The position numbers and the translations under genes were made by a program. A stretch of DNA of 64,000 nucleotides from Muribaculaceae bacterium (GTDB lineage Bacteria > Bacteroidota > Bacteroidia > Bacteroidales > Muribaculaceae), in contig JAKVKZ010000003.1 of the NCBI GenBank assembly GCA_022484565.1, positions 1 through 64,000 on the forward strand, written 5' to 3'. The notes beneath the pieces are model-generated. The model did no database searches. It was given only the letters and a program-made list of their open reading frames with translations, and had not been told where the DNA came from. Below, piece by piece: positions 51,554-61,329 of this stretch. The number at the start of each line of letters is the position of its first letter. The first letter of the stretch is position 1.

Positions 51554-51561
51554 TACCTTTG
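51554..51561 (+). promoter_or_regulatory. -7 box for GtrA gene
   Basis: TACCTTTG matches TAnnTTTG, 11 bases before ATG 51573. Confidence 0.5.
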
Positions 51562-51572
51562 CAATTGCGAGA

Positions 51573-52007
51573 ATGGACATTTACCATAAGATATTATCCT
51601 TGTTCAAGGGGAAATCCAATAACCTGTTTGTGCAATTGTTCCGCTACACTTTTGTGGGCGGCTTGGCGTTCTTGGTCGATTTTGGCTTATTGTTTCTCTT
51701 AACCCATTTTTGCGGAATCCATTACTTGGTTTCGGCTGGAATCTCTTTCATCGCGGGATTGGCCGTAAACTATGCCTTGAGCAAGATATGGGTGTTTTCA
51801 GTTTCAAATTTTACCAATCGGTTTGTTGAATTTCTTGTGTTCGCCATTATCGGCGTTATCGGTCTTGGATTCAATGAACTTTTCATGTATTTGTTCACGT
51901 CGATTTGCGCTATTCACTATCTTTTATCAAAGATAATCACCACTGTGATAGTTTACTTTTGGAATTTCTTTGCACGCAAATATCTTATTTTCACCAAGGA
52001 TAGTTAG
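51573..52007 (+). CDS. GtrA family membrane protein
   Basis: A 144-residue protein with four transmembrane helices, of the GtrA family, implicated in flipping polyprenyl-linked glucose or sugars across the membrane for polysaccharide decoration. Family features are FRYTFVGGLAFLVDFGLLF, AGLAVNYALSKIWVF and FWNFFARKYLIF. ATG 51573 gives the normal N-terminus, close after the -7 box. It overlaps the convergent MATE gene by 4 bases. Adjacent acyltransferase genes would suit a surface-glycan role; no operon with them is seen. Confidence 0.88.
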   Translation: MDIYHKILSLFKGKSNNLFVQLFRYTFVGGLAFLVDFGLLFLLTHFCGIHYLVSAGISFIAGLAVNYALSKIWVFSVSNFTNRFVEFLVFAIIGVIGLGFNELFMYLFTSICAIHYLLSKIITTVIVYFWNFFARKYLIFTKDS

Positions 52008-53320
52008 GCTCTTTCTTTCGGCTGTCCTATCAGCCTTTCCCTACGCAAAAGGTATATCACCGTCTGCACGGCTCCGCGCATAAGCAGATATGCTATGAAC
52101 GCAGCCCACAATCGGCTGTTGCTCATCGCTCCGATGGGTATGAAATATATTGCGAAGAATGTTGAGCATCCCATCAGGCTTGCCAACAGCATTCCGCGCG
52201 TTGCCGTCAACCCTATGTAAATTCCGTCCCAAATGAATGCCGCCATTCCCGCTATCGGTATGGCAGCCGTCCAGAATCTGTAATCCATTGCCAATGTTAT
52301 CACTGGCATCTCATTGGTGAGCAGTGTGAAAATCTGTCGCGAGGCGCACAGATAAAGTGCTGCAAAAAGCACCATCACGGCTGCTCCCCAGCCAAAAAGG
52401 TATTTTATGCATTTCGCCAGCCGTTGGTTATCTTCTGCACCAGTAAATCTGCCGGCAAGGGCTTCGCCGGCAAATCCGAATCCGTCCATAAAATAGGAGT
52501 AGAGAAGGAACAATTGCATTATCAGTGAGTTGACGGCAAGCACAAGGTTACCGCTGCGGGCACCTATCGCCATGAACGTCAACGTCACTCCCAGCATCAT
52601 CACGCTGCGGAAGAATATGTCGCTGTTCACGCGGAACAGCCGTTTTATGTCAGCAAAGTTGATTATACCCATTAAAGCCGTTTCTTTCAACTCTTTACCA
52701 TACCTAAGCCTCAGCAGAATTATGGAAAATACCAGCCCGAGATATTCGGCTGCAAGTGTGCCTATCGCTATACCTATAAATCCCTTGTGAAGTACGAACA
52801 CGGCAAACAGGCATATCATAATGTCGAGCACATTCACCATTATGGAAATCATCATTGGCCTTGTCGAGTCCTGCATTCCCAGAAACCATCCTTTTATCCC
52901 CATCATTATCAGCATGGCAGGCGCACCCCATACAACTATATAAAAATAACTTCGCGCAAACGACGCCACTTCCTCACTTGGCCCGATTATTTTGAGTGCA
53001 ATCCATTGAATGGGATATTGCAGGGCTATAAGGGCTATTGCAATCATCAGCGCCAATGCCGACACGCGGTAGAGAGTGTGAAACGCCGCTTCCTTGTTTC
53101 CAGCTCCGTAGGCTTGGGCGGTTATCCCGCTTGTCCCCATCCTCAAAAAAGAGAAATTCCAATACACAAGGCTGAACATCATCGACCCCACCGCCATAGC
53201 CCCGATGAATACTGTGCTGCCAAGATGTCCCGCTATGCCTGTATCAATCAGTCCAAGCAGCGGAATAGTGATGTTGGCGATTATTGCCGGTAATGCTATT
53301 CGCAGTATTTCTCTGTTCAT
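52004..53320 (-). CDS. MATE family transporter (DinF-like)
   Basis: A 438-residue exporter with 12 predicted transmembrane segments. MNREILRIALPAIIANITIPLLG and LIDTGIAGHLGSTVFIGAMAVG match the DinF branch of MATE proteins, in contrast to the NorM-like protein at 39.5 kb. The substrate is unknown. The ATG at 53320 lies only 4 bases after the -7 box (TAAGTTTG, 53325-53332), so the message is probably leaderless. Confidence 0.92.
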   Translation of the reverse strand: MNREILRIALPAIIANITIPLLGLIDTGIAGHLGSTVFIGAMAVGSMMFSLVYWNFSFLRMGTSGITAQAYGAGNKEAAFHTLYRVSALALMIAIALIALQYPIQWIALKIIGPSEEVASFARSYFYIVVWGAPAMLIMMGIKGWFLGMQDSTRPMMISIMVNVLDIMICLFAVFVLHKGFIGIAIGTLAAEYLGLVFSIILLRLRYGKELKETALMGIINFADIKRLFRVNSDIFFRSVMMLGVTLTFMAIGARSGNLVLAVNSLIMQLFLLYSYFMDGFGFAGEALAGRFTGAEDNQRLAKCIKYLFGWGAAVMVLFAALYLCASRQIFTLLTNEMPVITLAMDYRFWTAAIPIAGMAAFIWDGIYIGLTATRGMLLASLMGCSTFFAIYFIPIGAMSNSRLWAAFIAYLLMRGAVQTVIYLLRRERLIGQPKERA

Positions 53321-53324
53321 TTTG

Positions 53325-53332
53325 CAAACTTA
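53325..53332 (-). promoter_or_regulatory. -7 box for DinF-like MATE gene
   Basis: TAAGTTTG on the minus strand matches TAnnTTTG and ends 4 bases before the ATG at 53320. Confidence 0.5.
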
Positions 53333-53604
53333 CTCAAAAATCAGTCGGCTTGAAATAGTTTATGTATAATTCTATTTCATTTCCCCACATAATGATTAGC
53401 CCCACTTTAGTGGCGTCAATGACCGGAATGACCATATTTATCCATAAATCTAATAGATTACATATTCACATTATCCTTTTTCCTTGTATTTCGATCACAC
53501 CAATGAATTAACTTCGTTTCGAGTTCTTTGAAATCATGTTTAAAAGGCGCGAAAAATTGTCATTGATATAGGCGAAAACCTTGTACAGTTGTGTGCGTCA
53601 CCAT

Positions 53605-53672
53605 TTGGTGAACACCCTCGCAGCAGTTTACGGTTCAGTGCGTTACGGGCGATTTTGGTGTCCAGACCCAAG
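53605..53672. repeat. Element end-like inverted repeat, shared with 28.8 kb
   Basis: GAACACC (53610-53616) and GGTGTCC (53657-53663) are inverted and about 40 bases apart. The 12-mer TGTCCAGACCCA here is identical to one at 28810-28821. It looks like a relic of the same element as the tandem array that follows. Confidence 0.5.
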
Positions 53673-53730
53673 TCTGCAATATTTTTTCATAGGTATCGGG
53701 AATCTATGGAAATCCTGATTTGGATGGAAT

Positions 53731-54175
53731 CATGGGGGCAAACACCGGGAAAAATAAATTGGACACCCTCGCAAAGCATCATCAGTCAGCAAGTTGCAGG
53801 CCTTTTACCCCGTCCAAGCCCCCCTGCGGGAATCCTTCGTTTCACCACTTCACAAAGCGGTTAACGGAATGGGGCGGAAACCAGCCACAGATTTAGGTGA
53901 AAACATGGGGGCAAACACCGGGGAAAATAAATTGGACACCCTCGCAAAGCATCATCAGTCAGCAAGTTGCAGGCCTTTTACCCCGTCCAAGCCCCCACTG
54001 CGGGAATCCTTCGTTTCACCACTTCACAAAGCGGTTAACGGAATTGGGCGGAAACCAGCCACAGATTTAGGTGAAAACATGGGGGCAAACACTGGGAAAA
54101 ATAAATTGGACACCCTCGCAAAATACCATCAGTCAGCAAATTGCAGGGCGTTTCTCCTGTCCAAGCCCCCTTTCA
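53731..54175. repeat. Tandem array of 173/174-bp repeats
   Basis: Units begin at 53731, 53904 and 54078 (CATGGGGGCAAACAC), so the first is 173 bp and the second 174 bp, nearly identical; the third is partial and diverged. Each contains the GGACACCC motif shared with 28.7 kb. A 148-residue frame crosses units two and three, but it is repetitive and disrupted by the 1-bp unit difference, so I treat the array as non-coding. It fills most of the 953-base gap between the MATE gene and the 781-residue secreted protein gene; 53333-53600 shows nothing else. Confidence 0.85.
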
Positions 54176-54273
54176 GGGAAAGTACTATAAAAAGTGGAGA
54201 AAGTTGCAGGTACTTTCTCCACTTGGAAAAATCAATTTAAAAATCACAAGAAAATTTATTGTAGTGCTTTTCT

Positions 54274-56619
54274 TTAGTATTTAAGGATTTTACTAACCGT
54301 TCTTATTCCTGATTTTGAGGTTTCAACGAGATAAATGCCCCGCGTGAGATTTGCTATTGATATTGGTGTCGAGGCATCATAACTGCCTATGCACTGACCT
54401 GCAATTGTAAATATCTTTGCTGTCGCTCCTGTGCCATTGGTGATATAGAGATTATTTCCGTTGACGTAAGCACGGCATGATGATTGCGATGCCTTCACTG
54501 CACCTATTCCAGTTGCTTCCTTTATCCGGAATGCCGGTGAAATGATTTGCATCTGGCTGTTGCCTGCAGTGTCGGTCAATTCTATCTTAAGGTCGTACCA
54601 GAAATTGCTGCTTGGTGTAGTCACATTTGATAGTTGTCCGCGGTAGAAACTGCCGAATCCTATTGCACGATAGAGTGCAGGGTCTTCATTTATCGGCATT
54701 TCTGTCCAGTTGTCAGTGTTGTTTGGGGTGAACCATACTTTTGCGGTTACTGGTCCGCAGTCAAAATGTGAGTCATCATCCACATAGCTGAAGTCACCGG
54801 CAGCTAATTCCATCACACCGTCGGTTTGCTTGTCAAAATGGTCGGTTATTGTGCTGTCGTTCACGTTGCGGAATTGAAGCATTTGCAATGTTGGTGGTGT
54901 CCAGTCATTCTTGGTCTCGTCAAATGCGATTTCTGAATAGTTCATTCCGGCAATTGAGTCCACTATTATATTTGGATTAGTGAATGTAGCTTTTATTTTT
55001 CCGTCAGGATGCTTGGTTTTGGCCCATGCGGTCAGGGATGATGTAAGTTTGCTGTAATCGTTGGCAATTATGGAGTCATTATATTTAATCTCCATCTTCA
55101 AGCTGTCGTAGTCAACGTTGCGGACTTCTCCATAACGGCCTACATAATATGGACGCAGTGAGAAATATTTGCTGCCATAAGTTGAGCTATAGTAATTTTC
55201 TGCCATGTTTACACAGGCTGGAGCATTGTTGCAGTTGATGATTTTGCCCTGTTCAGGATATGTAAATGCTGGGTGTGAGCTTAAATCATTGAATCCAAGG
55301 GTAGGGCTGTATTGGAATGTAGTGCCGTCAAGGCCATTGTTGATGTATTTCACTTTGTTGCCATCGGTGAACACATAGCGTGGGCCACTGTTGTAATGTA
55401 TGGTTGCGCTGGAATCGGTCTTTGCGGTGTTCAACTTGAAGGTGACGTAGTCGCCATAAATACCGTTCAGAATTAATCCGAATTTATTCTTGTCGGAGTT
55501 TGCTGGAACGTCAAGATATAATCTTACTGGGTCATTGGCTCCGATTTGTGCAATTGAATAGCTGCGTACTCCGAGAAGCGGGAAACCATTGTTCAACGTT
55601 GTGAATTTCATTCCTGCTGCATGGTATTGTGATTGAAGTCCTTCTGGAGTGGGTGCGAAATAGTCATCGTGATGAACGTATGATTTCGGGTTGTTGGCGA
55701 TTGTGTCGCTCTTTGTTACCCCGTTCTGTGAAATGCCTATCAGATAATGCCCTGCATTGGCATCGGTGGAATTGTCGTATGCGTCGTACAGTGTGTAAAT
55801 CTGATATTTGTCGCTCACGTCAGAAATCAATATATCCATCATGTTTGTCAAATCTTCCACTGTGCCATCGGTTTTTATCGTCTTGCCGCCGGCGTTGCTT
55901 ATGGTTCTGGCAACAATGTATTTATCAATGTCGTTGCGGAAATAGAACACCCAGTACGATTGGCTTTTGATGTTTCTGTCCTCGCTGAAGGTGTAGGCTG
56001 TGGATGAGGTGTATGTGGCTGTTCCCCATTTGCATGTGTCTCCGTTGGGTTTTAACTTATTGATATGAACGTAATTTTTTGCAAGCGCCATGTCCATTTT
56101 TATTATTGTGTCCGACTGGAGATTGAAGCCTTCGCGTACCACTACTGCTTGGCTGCAGCCGTTATATTTGGCGCGGCCTGCTATCACTCCCATTGTGAAG
56201 TAGGAATACACATCGTAAACTCCTTTTGGTATTCTGAACTTCATCGTGTCGTTTTTAACAGCTGTGGAATAGGCCTTCGAGAATTTTTGGTCGGCATTGT
56301 AAACGTAAATGCTTCCTGGCGTTATCACTTGTTTTCCGCCAATCTTCTCGTTCTTATCATAGACGAACACGCACGATAGGTTGATACTGTCGGTGGATGC
56401 ATTTTTCACGTCAGCTTTGGTTGAGCCAAGTTCAGAACCGTAAAGCATCTGTGTGCCGTCCGGCTGAATGTTGACATTGTTTATCTCGTGCCCGTCAACG
56501 CTGCTTGTGGTTTGAATTGAAGGCATTTCATTGGTGAATTTGGCGGATGCTGTATAGCAAACAAACGCGCAAATTGAAGCTGATAAAAATGTTACGAAAA
56601 ATAGTCTTTTTGCTTTCAT
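54274..56619 (-). CDS. Large secreted protein with T9SS-like C-terminal sorting domain
   Basis: A 781-residue exported protein of unknown function. Residues 1-26 are a signal peptide (cleaved near ASAKF). The body is Asn/Asp/Tyr-rich without a recognisable catalytic motif; a segment near 600-700 (DGVMELAAGDFSYVDDDSHFDCGPV, quoted in part) looks like a beta-sandwich. The C-terminus (about 710-781) reads AKIFTIAGQCIGSYDA then IANLTRGIYLVE, matching type A T9SS sorting domains. It is divergent from the TPR/HTH regulator gene (113 bases between starts). Confidence 0.78.
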   Translation of the reverse strand: MKAKRLFFVTFLSASICAFVCYTASAKFTNEMPSIQTTSSVDGHEINNVNIQPDGTQMLYGSELGSTKADVKNASTDSINLSCVFVYDKNEKIGGKQVITPGSIYVYNADQKFSKAYSTAVKNDTMKFRIPKGVYDVYSYFTMGVIAGRAKYNGCSQAVVVREGFNLQSDTIIKMDMALAKNYVHINKLKPNGDTCKWGTATYTSSTAYTFSEDRNIKSQSYWVFYFRNDIDKYIVARTISNAGGKTIKTDGTVEDLTNMMDILISDVSDKYQIYTLYDAYDNSTDANAGHYLIGISQNGVTKSDTIANNPKSYVHHDDYFAPTPEGLQSQYHAAGMKFTTLNNGFPLLGVRSYSIAQIGANDPVRLYLDVPANSDKNKFGLILNGIYGDYVTFKLNTAKTDSSATIHYNSGPRYVFTDGNKVKYINNGLDGTTFQYSPTLGFNDLSSHPAFTYPEQGKIINCNNAPACVNMAENYYSSTYGSKYFSLRPYYVGRYGEVRNVDYDSLKMEIKYNDSIIANDYSKLTSSLTAWAKTKHPDGKIKATFTNPNIIVDSIAGMNYSEIAFDETKNDWTPPTLQMLQFRNVNDSTITDHFDKQTDGVMELAAGDFSYVDDDSHFDCGPVTAKVWFTPNNTDNWTEMPINEDPALYRAIGFGSFYRGQLSNVTTPSSNFWYDLKIELTDTAGNSQMQIISPAFRIKEATGIGAVKASQSSCRAYVNGNNLYITNGTGATAKIFTIAGQCIGSYDASTPISIANLTRGIYLVETSKSGIRTVSKILKY

Positions 56620-56647
56620 ATTAGCATGATTTTTATATATTTTGTGA

Positions 56648-56655
56648 CAAAAGTA
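56648..56655 (-). promoter_or_regulatory. -7 box for the 781-residue secreted protein gene
   Basis: TACTTTTG on the minus strand matches TAnnTTTG, 28 bases before ATG 56619. Confidence 0.5.
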
Positions 56656-56718
56656 GTCTTTTAGGTGGTTGGTAGGAAAAAATTATGGTGGACAAACGGT
56701 TGGCATCTAAATTTTTTA

Positions 56719-56726
56719 TAGATTTG
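56719..56726 (+). promoter_or_regulatory. -7 box for the TPR/HTH regulator
   Basis: TAGATTTG matches TAnnTTTG and ends 5 bases before ATG 56732; no good -33 is seen. A nearly leaderless message is implied. Confidence 0.4.
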
Positions 56727-56731
56727 CAGTT

Positions 56732-58492
56732 ATGAAGCGTTGGCTGACTATAATATGTATGATTGTGTGCTATTGCACAATTGCTTGTGGGGCTAAATTG
56801 GTGTCGCATTGGCCTTCTGTGGGTAAATCGGCTGATTCAATTATTGCTGTTATGGAGCAATCGCGCGGTTATCAGGGCATTCGTCAGAAGCATAATGTGC
56901 AGCTTCTTTATAAATTGTCGGCGAAGCATCATGATATGCCGGTTTTGCGTTGGAGGGCTTTGTTTTGGGATGCGTATTGCCGTAAGATGAGCGGTAAGGA
57001 GGTCGAGGCCCGCAATTTGATTGGTTTGGCTGACAGATTGGTGGACAAGAAGAATTTTGAATACGATTATCAGCGCATTCATGGGCTTAAGGCTGCTTAC
57101 GACTGTCTTGCTGTTGGCAATTATTATCAGTGCTATTTGGTTTACACTAAAAGTTTGGCATATTTTCAAAGTATTGATGATTTGATTATGCAGGCTTATT
57201 ATTTCAATGCCATCGGCGCTCTGTTCAATAATCTCGGTGAATTGTCATTGGCGTTGGACTATTTTAAGAATGCCAAAAAATTATATTTTGAGGGCGGTTC
57301 TTTTAATGAATCCCTGAAGGAGGATTTGAATATTGCCATTTGTTATGCGGCACTTGGCAACAGTAAGGAATCCAACGCTATCCTTAAATTCGTTGAGAGC
57401 AAAAAAGAGGCTCAGTCCGACACTGCTTTCTATATAAAGGTATTGATGTCGATGGCTGCCGGAACTCCTACTCGGGCGGGAGCGGAGCAGGAAAAATATG
57501 TGATGAGAATGTATGATCTTGCACGCCAATGGCATGATTCCACTTTGCTTGTCCGTAGCCGCATCAATCTTGGTGCGTTCTATATTGAGAAAAAGGAATT
57601 TGTCAAGGCGCTTGCCTATTACAAGCAATCGCTGCCATACGTGGAACATATCCACAATGTTTTCTCTGAAATTGCCTGTCTCGATGGCATTGGCATTTGC
57701 TATAGGCAGCTTAATCAGAACGACAGTGCCGCCAAATATTTGGAAAGATACATAATGTGCAAGGATTCGCTAACTCAGGCCAACCATGTCAACGACATTA
57801 AGAATATGGAATCGTTGGCGAAGATTAAGGCTTACAATAAGGATATCCAAATTGAAAAAGGTAAGGCGCGTTCAAGATTACTGATTATCCTGCTTGTTTC
57901 CACGGTATTGTTGTTGCTTTTGGGTGGAGTTTGCTATATGTTGTGGAGCATGAGCCAGAAGGAGCGGATGAAAAAGCAGTTGAAGGAGGCCGAAAATGCC
58001 GCATTGAGTAAGAATCTTGAGGTGGAGCAGTTGCAGAATCGGCAGCACAAGTTGGAAATTGAGGCACAAAACCGTCAATTGATGCTCGATGCGTTGAGGC
58101 TTAATGAAAAGGAAAATGCGCTGAAAGCGGTGCAAAAGCAGATAATGGATGCTTCTGAAAGCGGGAAAGAGGCTAAGATTGTTGCTCATGAGGTTGAGAA
58201 CCAAATAAAAATGCACGTTGATGTACAGACTGAATGGGAGTCGTTTCGACATACGTTCGAGAAGGTGCATCCTGGATTTTTCAGGCTTCTGAAGCGAAAG
58301 TACTCATCCTTGTCGGAGAATGAAATGCGGCTTTGCGCATTTATTAATGCTGGAATGACCAACAAACAGATTGCATATATGCTGAATATACAGCCGAATT
58401 CACTAAAGAAGGCCCGTTACAGAATTAGGCAGAAACTTAATTTGTCAACCGAAGATTCTCTTGAAGATTTTTTGCGGACCATTGCTGAATAA
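56732..58492 (+). CDS. TPR-containing membrane regulator with C-terminal LuxR-type helix-turn-helix
   Basis: A 586-residue Bacteroidetes-type regulator. An N-terminal signal/anchor (1-20) precedes a periplasmic TPR region (about 90-345, e.g. AIGALFNNLGELSLALDYF and INLGAFYIEKKEFVKALAYY). A transmembrane helix follows (about 383-405), then a coiled coil (410-480) and a C-terminal HTH (about 525-586: SENEMRLCAFINAGMTNKQI, then PNSLKKARYRIRQKL). It probably senses an extracytoplasmic signal and controls transcription; the divergent secreted protein gene is the obvious candidate target. Confidence 0.88.
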   Translation: MKRWLTIICMIVCYCTIACGAKLVSHWPSVGKSADSIIAVMEQSRGYQGIRQKHNVQLLYKLSAKHHDMPVLRWRALFWDAYCRKMSGKEVEARNLIGLADRLVDKKNFEYDYQRIHGLKAAYDCLAVGNYYQCYLVYTKSLAYFQSIDDLIMQAYYFNAIGALFNNLGELSLALDYFKNAKKLYFEGGSFNESLKEDLNIAICYAALGNSKESNAILKFVESKKEAQSDTAFYIKVLMSMAAGTPTRAGAEQEKYVMRMYDLARQWHDSTLLVRSRINLGAFYIEKKEFVKALAYYKQSLPYVEHIHNVFSEIACLDGIGICYRQLNQNDSAAKYLERYIMCKDSLTQANHVNDIKNMESLAKIKAYNKDIQIEKGKARSRLLIILLVSTVLLLLLGGVCYMLWSMSQKERMKKQLKEAENAALSKNLEVEQLQNRQHKLEIEAQNRQLMLDALRLNEKENALKAVQKQIMDASESGKEAKIVAHEVENQIKMHVDVQTEWESFRHTFEKVHPGFFRLLKRKYSSLSENEMRLCAFINAGMTNKQIAYMLNIQPNSLKKARYRIRQKLNLSTEDSLEDFLRTIAE

Positions 58493-58518
58493 AGGTTGAT
58501 ATTGGTTTTTAGTTGAAG

Positions 58519-58968
58519 TTATTGCTCGTGGAGTGAGGTGTAGATGTGCAGGGCATCGTCAAGCCCAAGTGAATTGCCTGTGATGGTCAAATAGTAATTG
58601 GCATGACGTCCACGCTTGAAAAAATAGTAGTTGTTCGCCTGATATAGATTGTCGGTAGTGACGAAGGATATCATGGAATCGTTTTCCTCCACCTGCGAAA
58701 TGGGCAGGTTTGATGGTGCGCTGGCTATGATTTTTTCAACTCTTGAGCTGAAAATGGAGAATGTGAGTGTACTGTCGCGTGTCACGGTTATCGTGCAGGC
58801 ATGTCCCTCGTCGTGAAGTGCCACGTAGGCGTTGGAACTGTCGCTCATTTGGCAATATGAAGGCGCAGAAAATGAGAATGATGAGTCGGAGCTGTGGAAC
58901 GACTTGAAGTCATGGCTGCATGCAGTCATGAGAAAGGCAATCAGTATCGACAATATGAGCCGTCTCAT
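58519..58968 (-). CDS. Hypothetical lipoprotein (149 aa)
   Basis: Not recognised. The N-terminal signal peptide ends in the lipobox LMTAC (Cys17). The mature part is Ser-rich (HSSDSSFSFSAPS) and continues with a compact region of mixed strands (ACTITVTRDSTLTF, ANNYYFFKRGRHANYYLTI). It converges with the TPR/HTH gene, leaving 26 bases. A TAACTTTA upstream is one base off a -7 box. Confidence 0.65.
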   Translation of the reverse strand: MRRLILSILIAFLMTACSHDFKSFHSSDSSFSFSAPSYCQMSDSSNAYVALHDEGHACTITVTRDSTLTFSIFSSRVEKIIASAPSNLPISQVEENDSMISFVTTDNLYQANNYYFFKRGRHANYYLTITGNSLGLDDALHIYTSLHEQ

Positions 58969-59033
58969 CTCTTTGAATTTTTAGGCTGTAAAGTTACTTT
59001 GGCGAAATGATATTTCCAAATAATTAGTAATAG

Positions 59034-59066
59034 AAAAAAACAGCCTTGGGTTTATGCCCAAGGCTG
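59034..59066 (-). terminator. gapA terminator
   Basis: CAGCCTTGGG (59041-59050) and CCCAAGGCTG (59057-59066) form a perfect 10-bp stem, with a T run on the minus strand, 24 bases after the gapA stop. Confidence 0.8.
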
Positions 59067-59090
59067 CATATTATGATGAAATCTTTTGGA

Positions 59091-60134
<1,044 letters not shown>

Positions 60135-60262
60135 TTATTTGGTTAAAAATTTCGTTTGTAATAGCAAAAATGAATCGATAAACAATCAAAAATCATTACA
60201 TTTGCCGAGTGAAGCCATCAAAGGCTATTTTGCCCGCCATGACTGCTTGGCTTTTTACGCTA

Positions 60263-60270
60263 CAAAAGTA
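60263..60270 (-). promoter_or_regulatory. Possible -7 box for gapA
   Basis: TACTTTTG on the minus strand matches TAnnTTTG, 140 bases before ATG 60122. A plus-strand TACATTTG (60197-60204) in the same gap could drive mscL. Neither has a good -33 element. Confidence 0.35.
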
Positions 60271-60373
60271 CTACTTTTTTTTTAATTAGAATATAGTAGA
60301 AGCATAATAATGGAAAAATTTCTTTAATTTTTTTCTTGGCGTAAAATGTTGACAATAACTTAAATATATAAAT

Positions 60374-60793
60374 ATGACAAAAATCAAAAGTAAAAAAGCA
60401 AGCAAATTCTTAAGCGACTTCAAGGAATTTGCCATGAAAGGGAATGTGATTGACATGGCTGTGGGCGTTATCATAGGCGGTGCTTTCGGCAAAATCGTAA
60501 CCAGTATTGTGGATAACATCCTTATGCCTATTATCGGTGTTATAATTGGAGGAATTGATTTTAAGGACCTTGCTTTCACAATCGGCAAGGCAAAAATAGG
60601 CTATGGCCTGTTTATCCAGAACACTATCGACTTTCTTATCATTGCATTATGCATATTCTTGATTATAAAGTTGATTGCGAAGTTTATGCACAAAGGGAAG
60701 GAGGAAAAGGAAGCACCGGCTCCAGCGCCAGAACCTTCAAATGAGGAGAAATTGTTGGCCGAAATCAGGGATTTATTGAAAGAGAAGAAATAA
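60374..60793 (+). CDS. mscL: Large-conductance mechanosensitive channel
   Basis: MscL forms a membrane pore that opens on osmotic downshock. The 139-residue protein has the conserved [20 protein letters not shown] (N-terminal amphipathic helix and TM1), [14 protein letters not shown] and the second helix [15 protein letters not shown]. The C-terminal helix is Lys/Glu-rich with an APAPAPEP linker. Confidence 0.96.
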   Translation: MTKIKSKKASKFLSDFKEFAMKGNVIDMAVGVIIGGAFGKIVTSIVDNILMPIIGVIIGGIDFKDLAFTIGKAKIGYGLFIQNTIDFLIIALCIFLIIKLIAKFMHKGKEEKEAPAPAPEPSNEEKLLAEIRDLLKEKK

Positions 60794-60944
60794 ATTTCAG
60801 TTTTGTGCTGTTCTCAATTTTCTTCACAATTTTTGGATTGTAAATCGTTTTGTGTGCATTATTGACATGTTTTGTTGCAAATTGGTTGCGGAATTAGATA
60901 AATTCGTCAATTATGTCGCCCAAAGCGAAAATAGTAATTACAAA

Positions 60945-60976
60945 TTTGGATTTTTGAAAAAAATGTAATTACTTTG
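60945..60976 (+). promoter_or_regulatory. Promoter of the 61-kb small RNA candidate
   Basis: TTTG (60945-60948), exactly 20 bases, then TTACTTTG (60969-60976), one base off TAnnTTTG. The same -7 sequence and spacing occur at 61253-61284. Confidence 0.6.
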
Positions 60977-60981
60977 CAATG

Positions 60982-61176
60982 CATTTATTCCTGCAGAGCT
61001 TTGATTTTAGCTCTGCAATAGGATAGAAAGAATTTAATTAGCCTGCCAAGAGCACCCCATAATTGGGATGTAATTGGATTGGGCAAAAAGATATACCTTA
61101 AGTCGTTTTGAAATAAACTAACAATTCTCATTAGTTGGCAGGAGGCTGCAGTGATGCATACTCCTGTTGTTGTTTT
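60982..61176 (+). ncRNA. Candidate structured small RNA upstream of the broken lipoprotein gene
   Basis: About 195 bases between a good promoter and a terminator hold no ORF. The ends can pair: TGCAT (60980-60984) with ATGCA (61154-61158), CTGCAG (60991-60996) with CTGCAG (61146-61151), and CCTGCCAA (61042-61049) with TTGGCAGG (61135-61142). Local hairpins (TGCAGAGCT/AGCTCTGCA, 60992-61017, and the terminator CAGGAG/CTCCTG, 61139-61166, followed by TTGTTGTTTT) compete with them. A rod-like, 6S-type or alternating regulatory RNA is conceivable. The next gene has its own promoter, so this need not be its leader. Confidence 0.52.
61139..61176 (+). terminator. Terminator of the 61-kb RNA candidate
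   Basis: CAGGAG and CTCCTG (61139-61144, 61161-61166) with an inner TGCA/TGCA pair are followed by TTGTTGTTTT. Confidence 0.6.
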
Positions 61177-61252
61177 ATGCTGGGAAGAAGGTGGCGGCGA
61201 TTACCGTATCTTGCTATTTGATAGAGTGCTAATCATTAAATTGGATTATATA

Positions 61253-61284
61253 TTTGTGTAATTGCCAAATAATTGATTACTTTG
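61253..61284 (+). promoter_or_regulatory. Promoter of the interrupted lipoprotein gene
   Basis: TTTG (61253-61256), 20 bases, TTACTTTG (61277-61284), 45 bases before ATG 61330. Confidence 0.6.
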
Positions 61285-61329
61285 CATTATAATTAGAGTC
61301 TGATAAAATAAATTAATAAACATTTTATT

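Noticed and set aside
53731..54175. Possible CRISPR array at the tandem repeats
   Set aside because: The period is 173/174 bp with near-identical whole units and no alternation of short repeats and unique spacers; no cas gene is nearby.
53794..54240. 148-residue ORF across the tandem repeats
   Set aside because: It exists only because 174 is a multiple of three; the first unit is 173 bp and shifts frame. No start context or promoter is seen.
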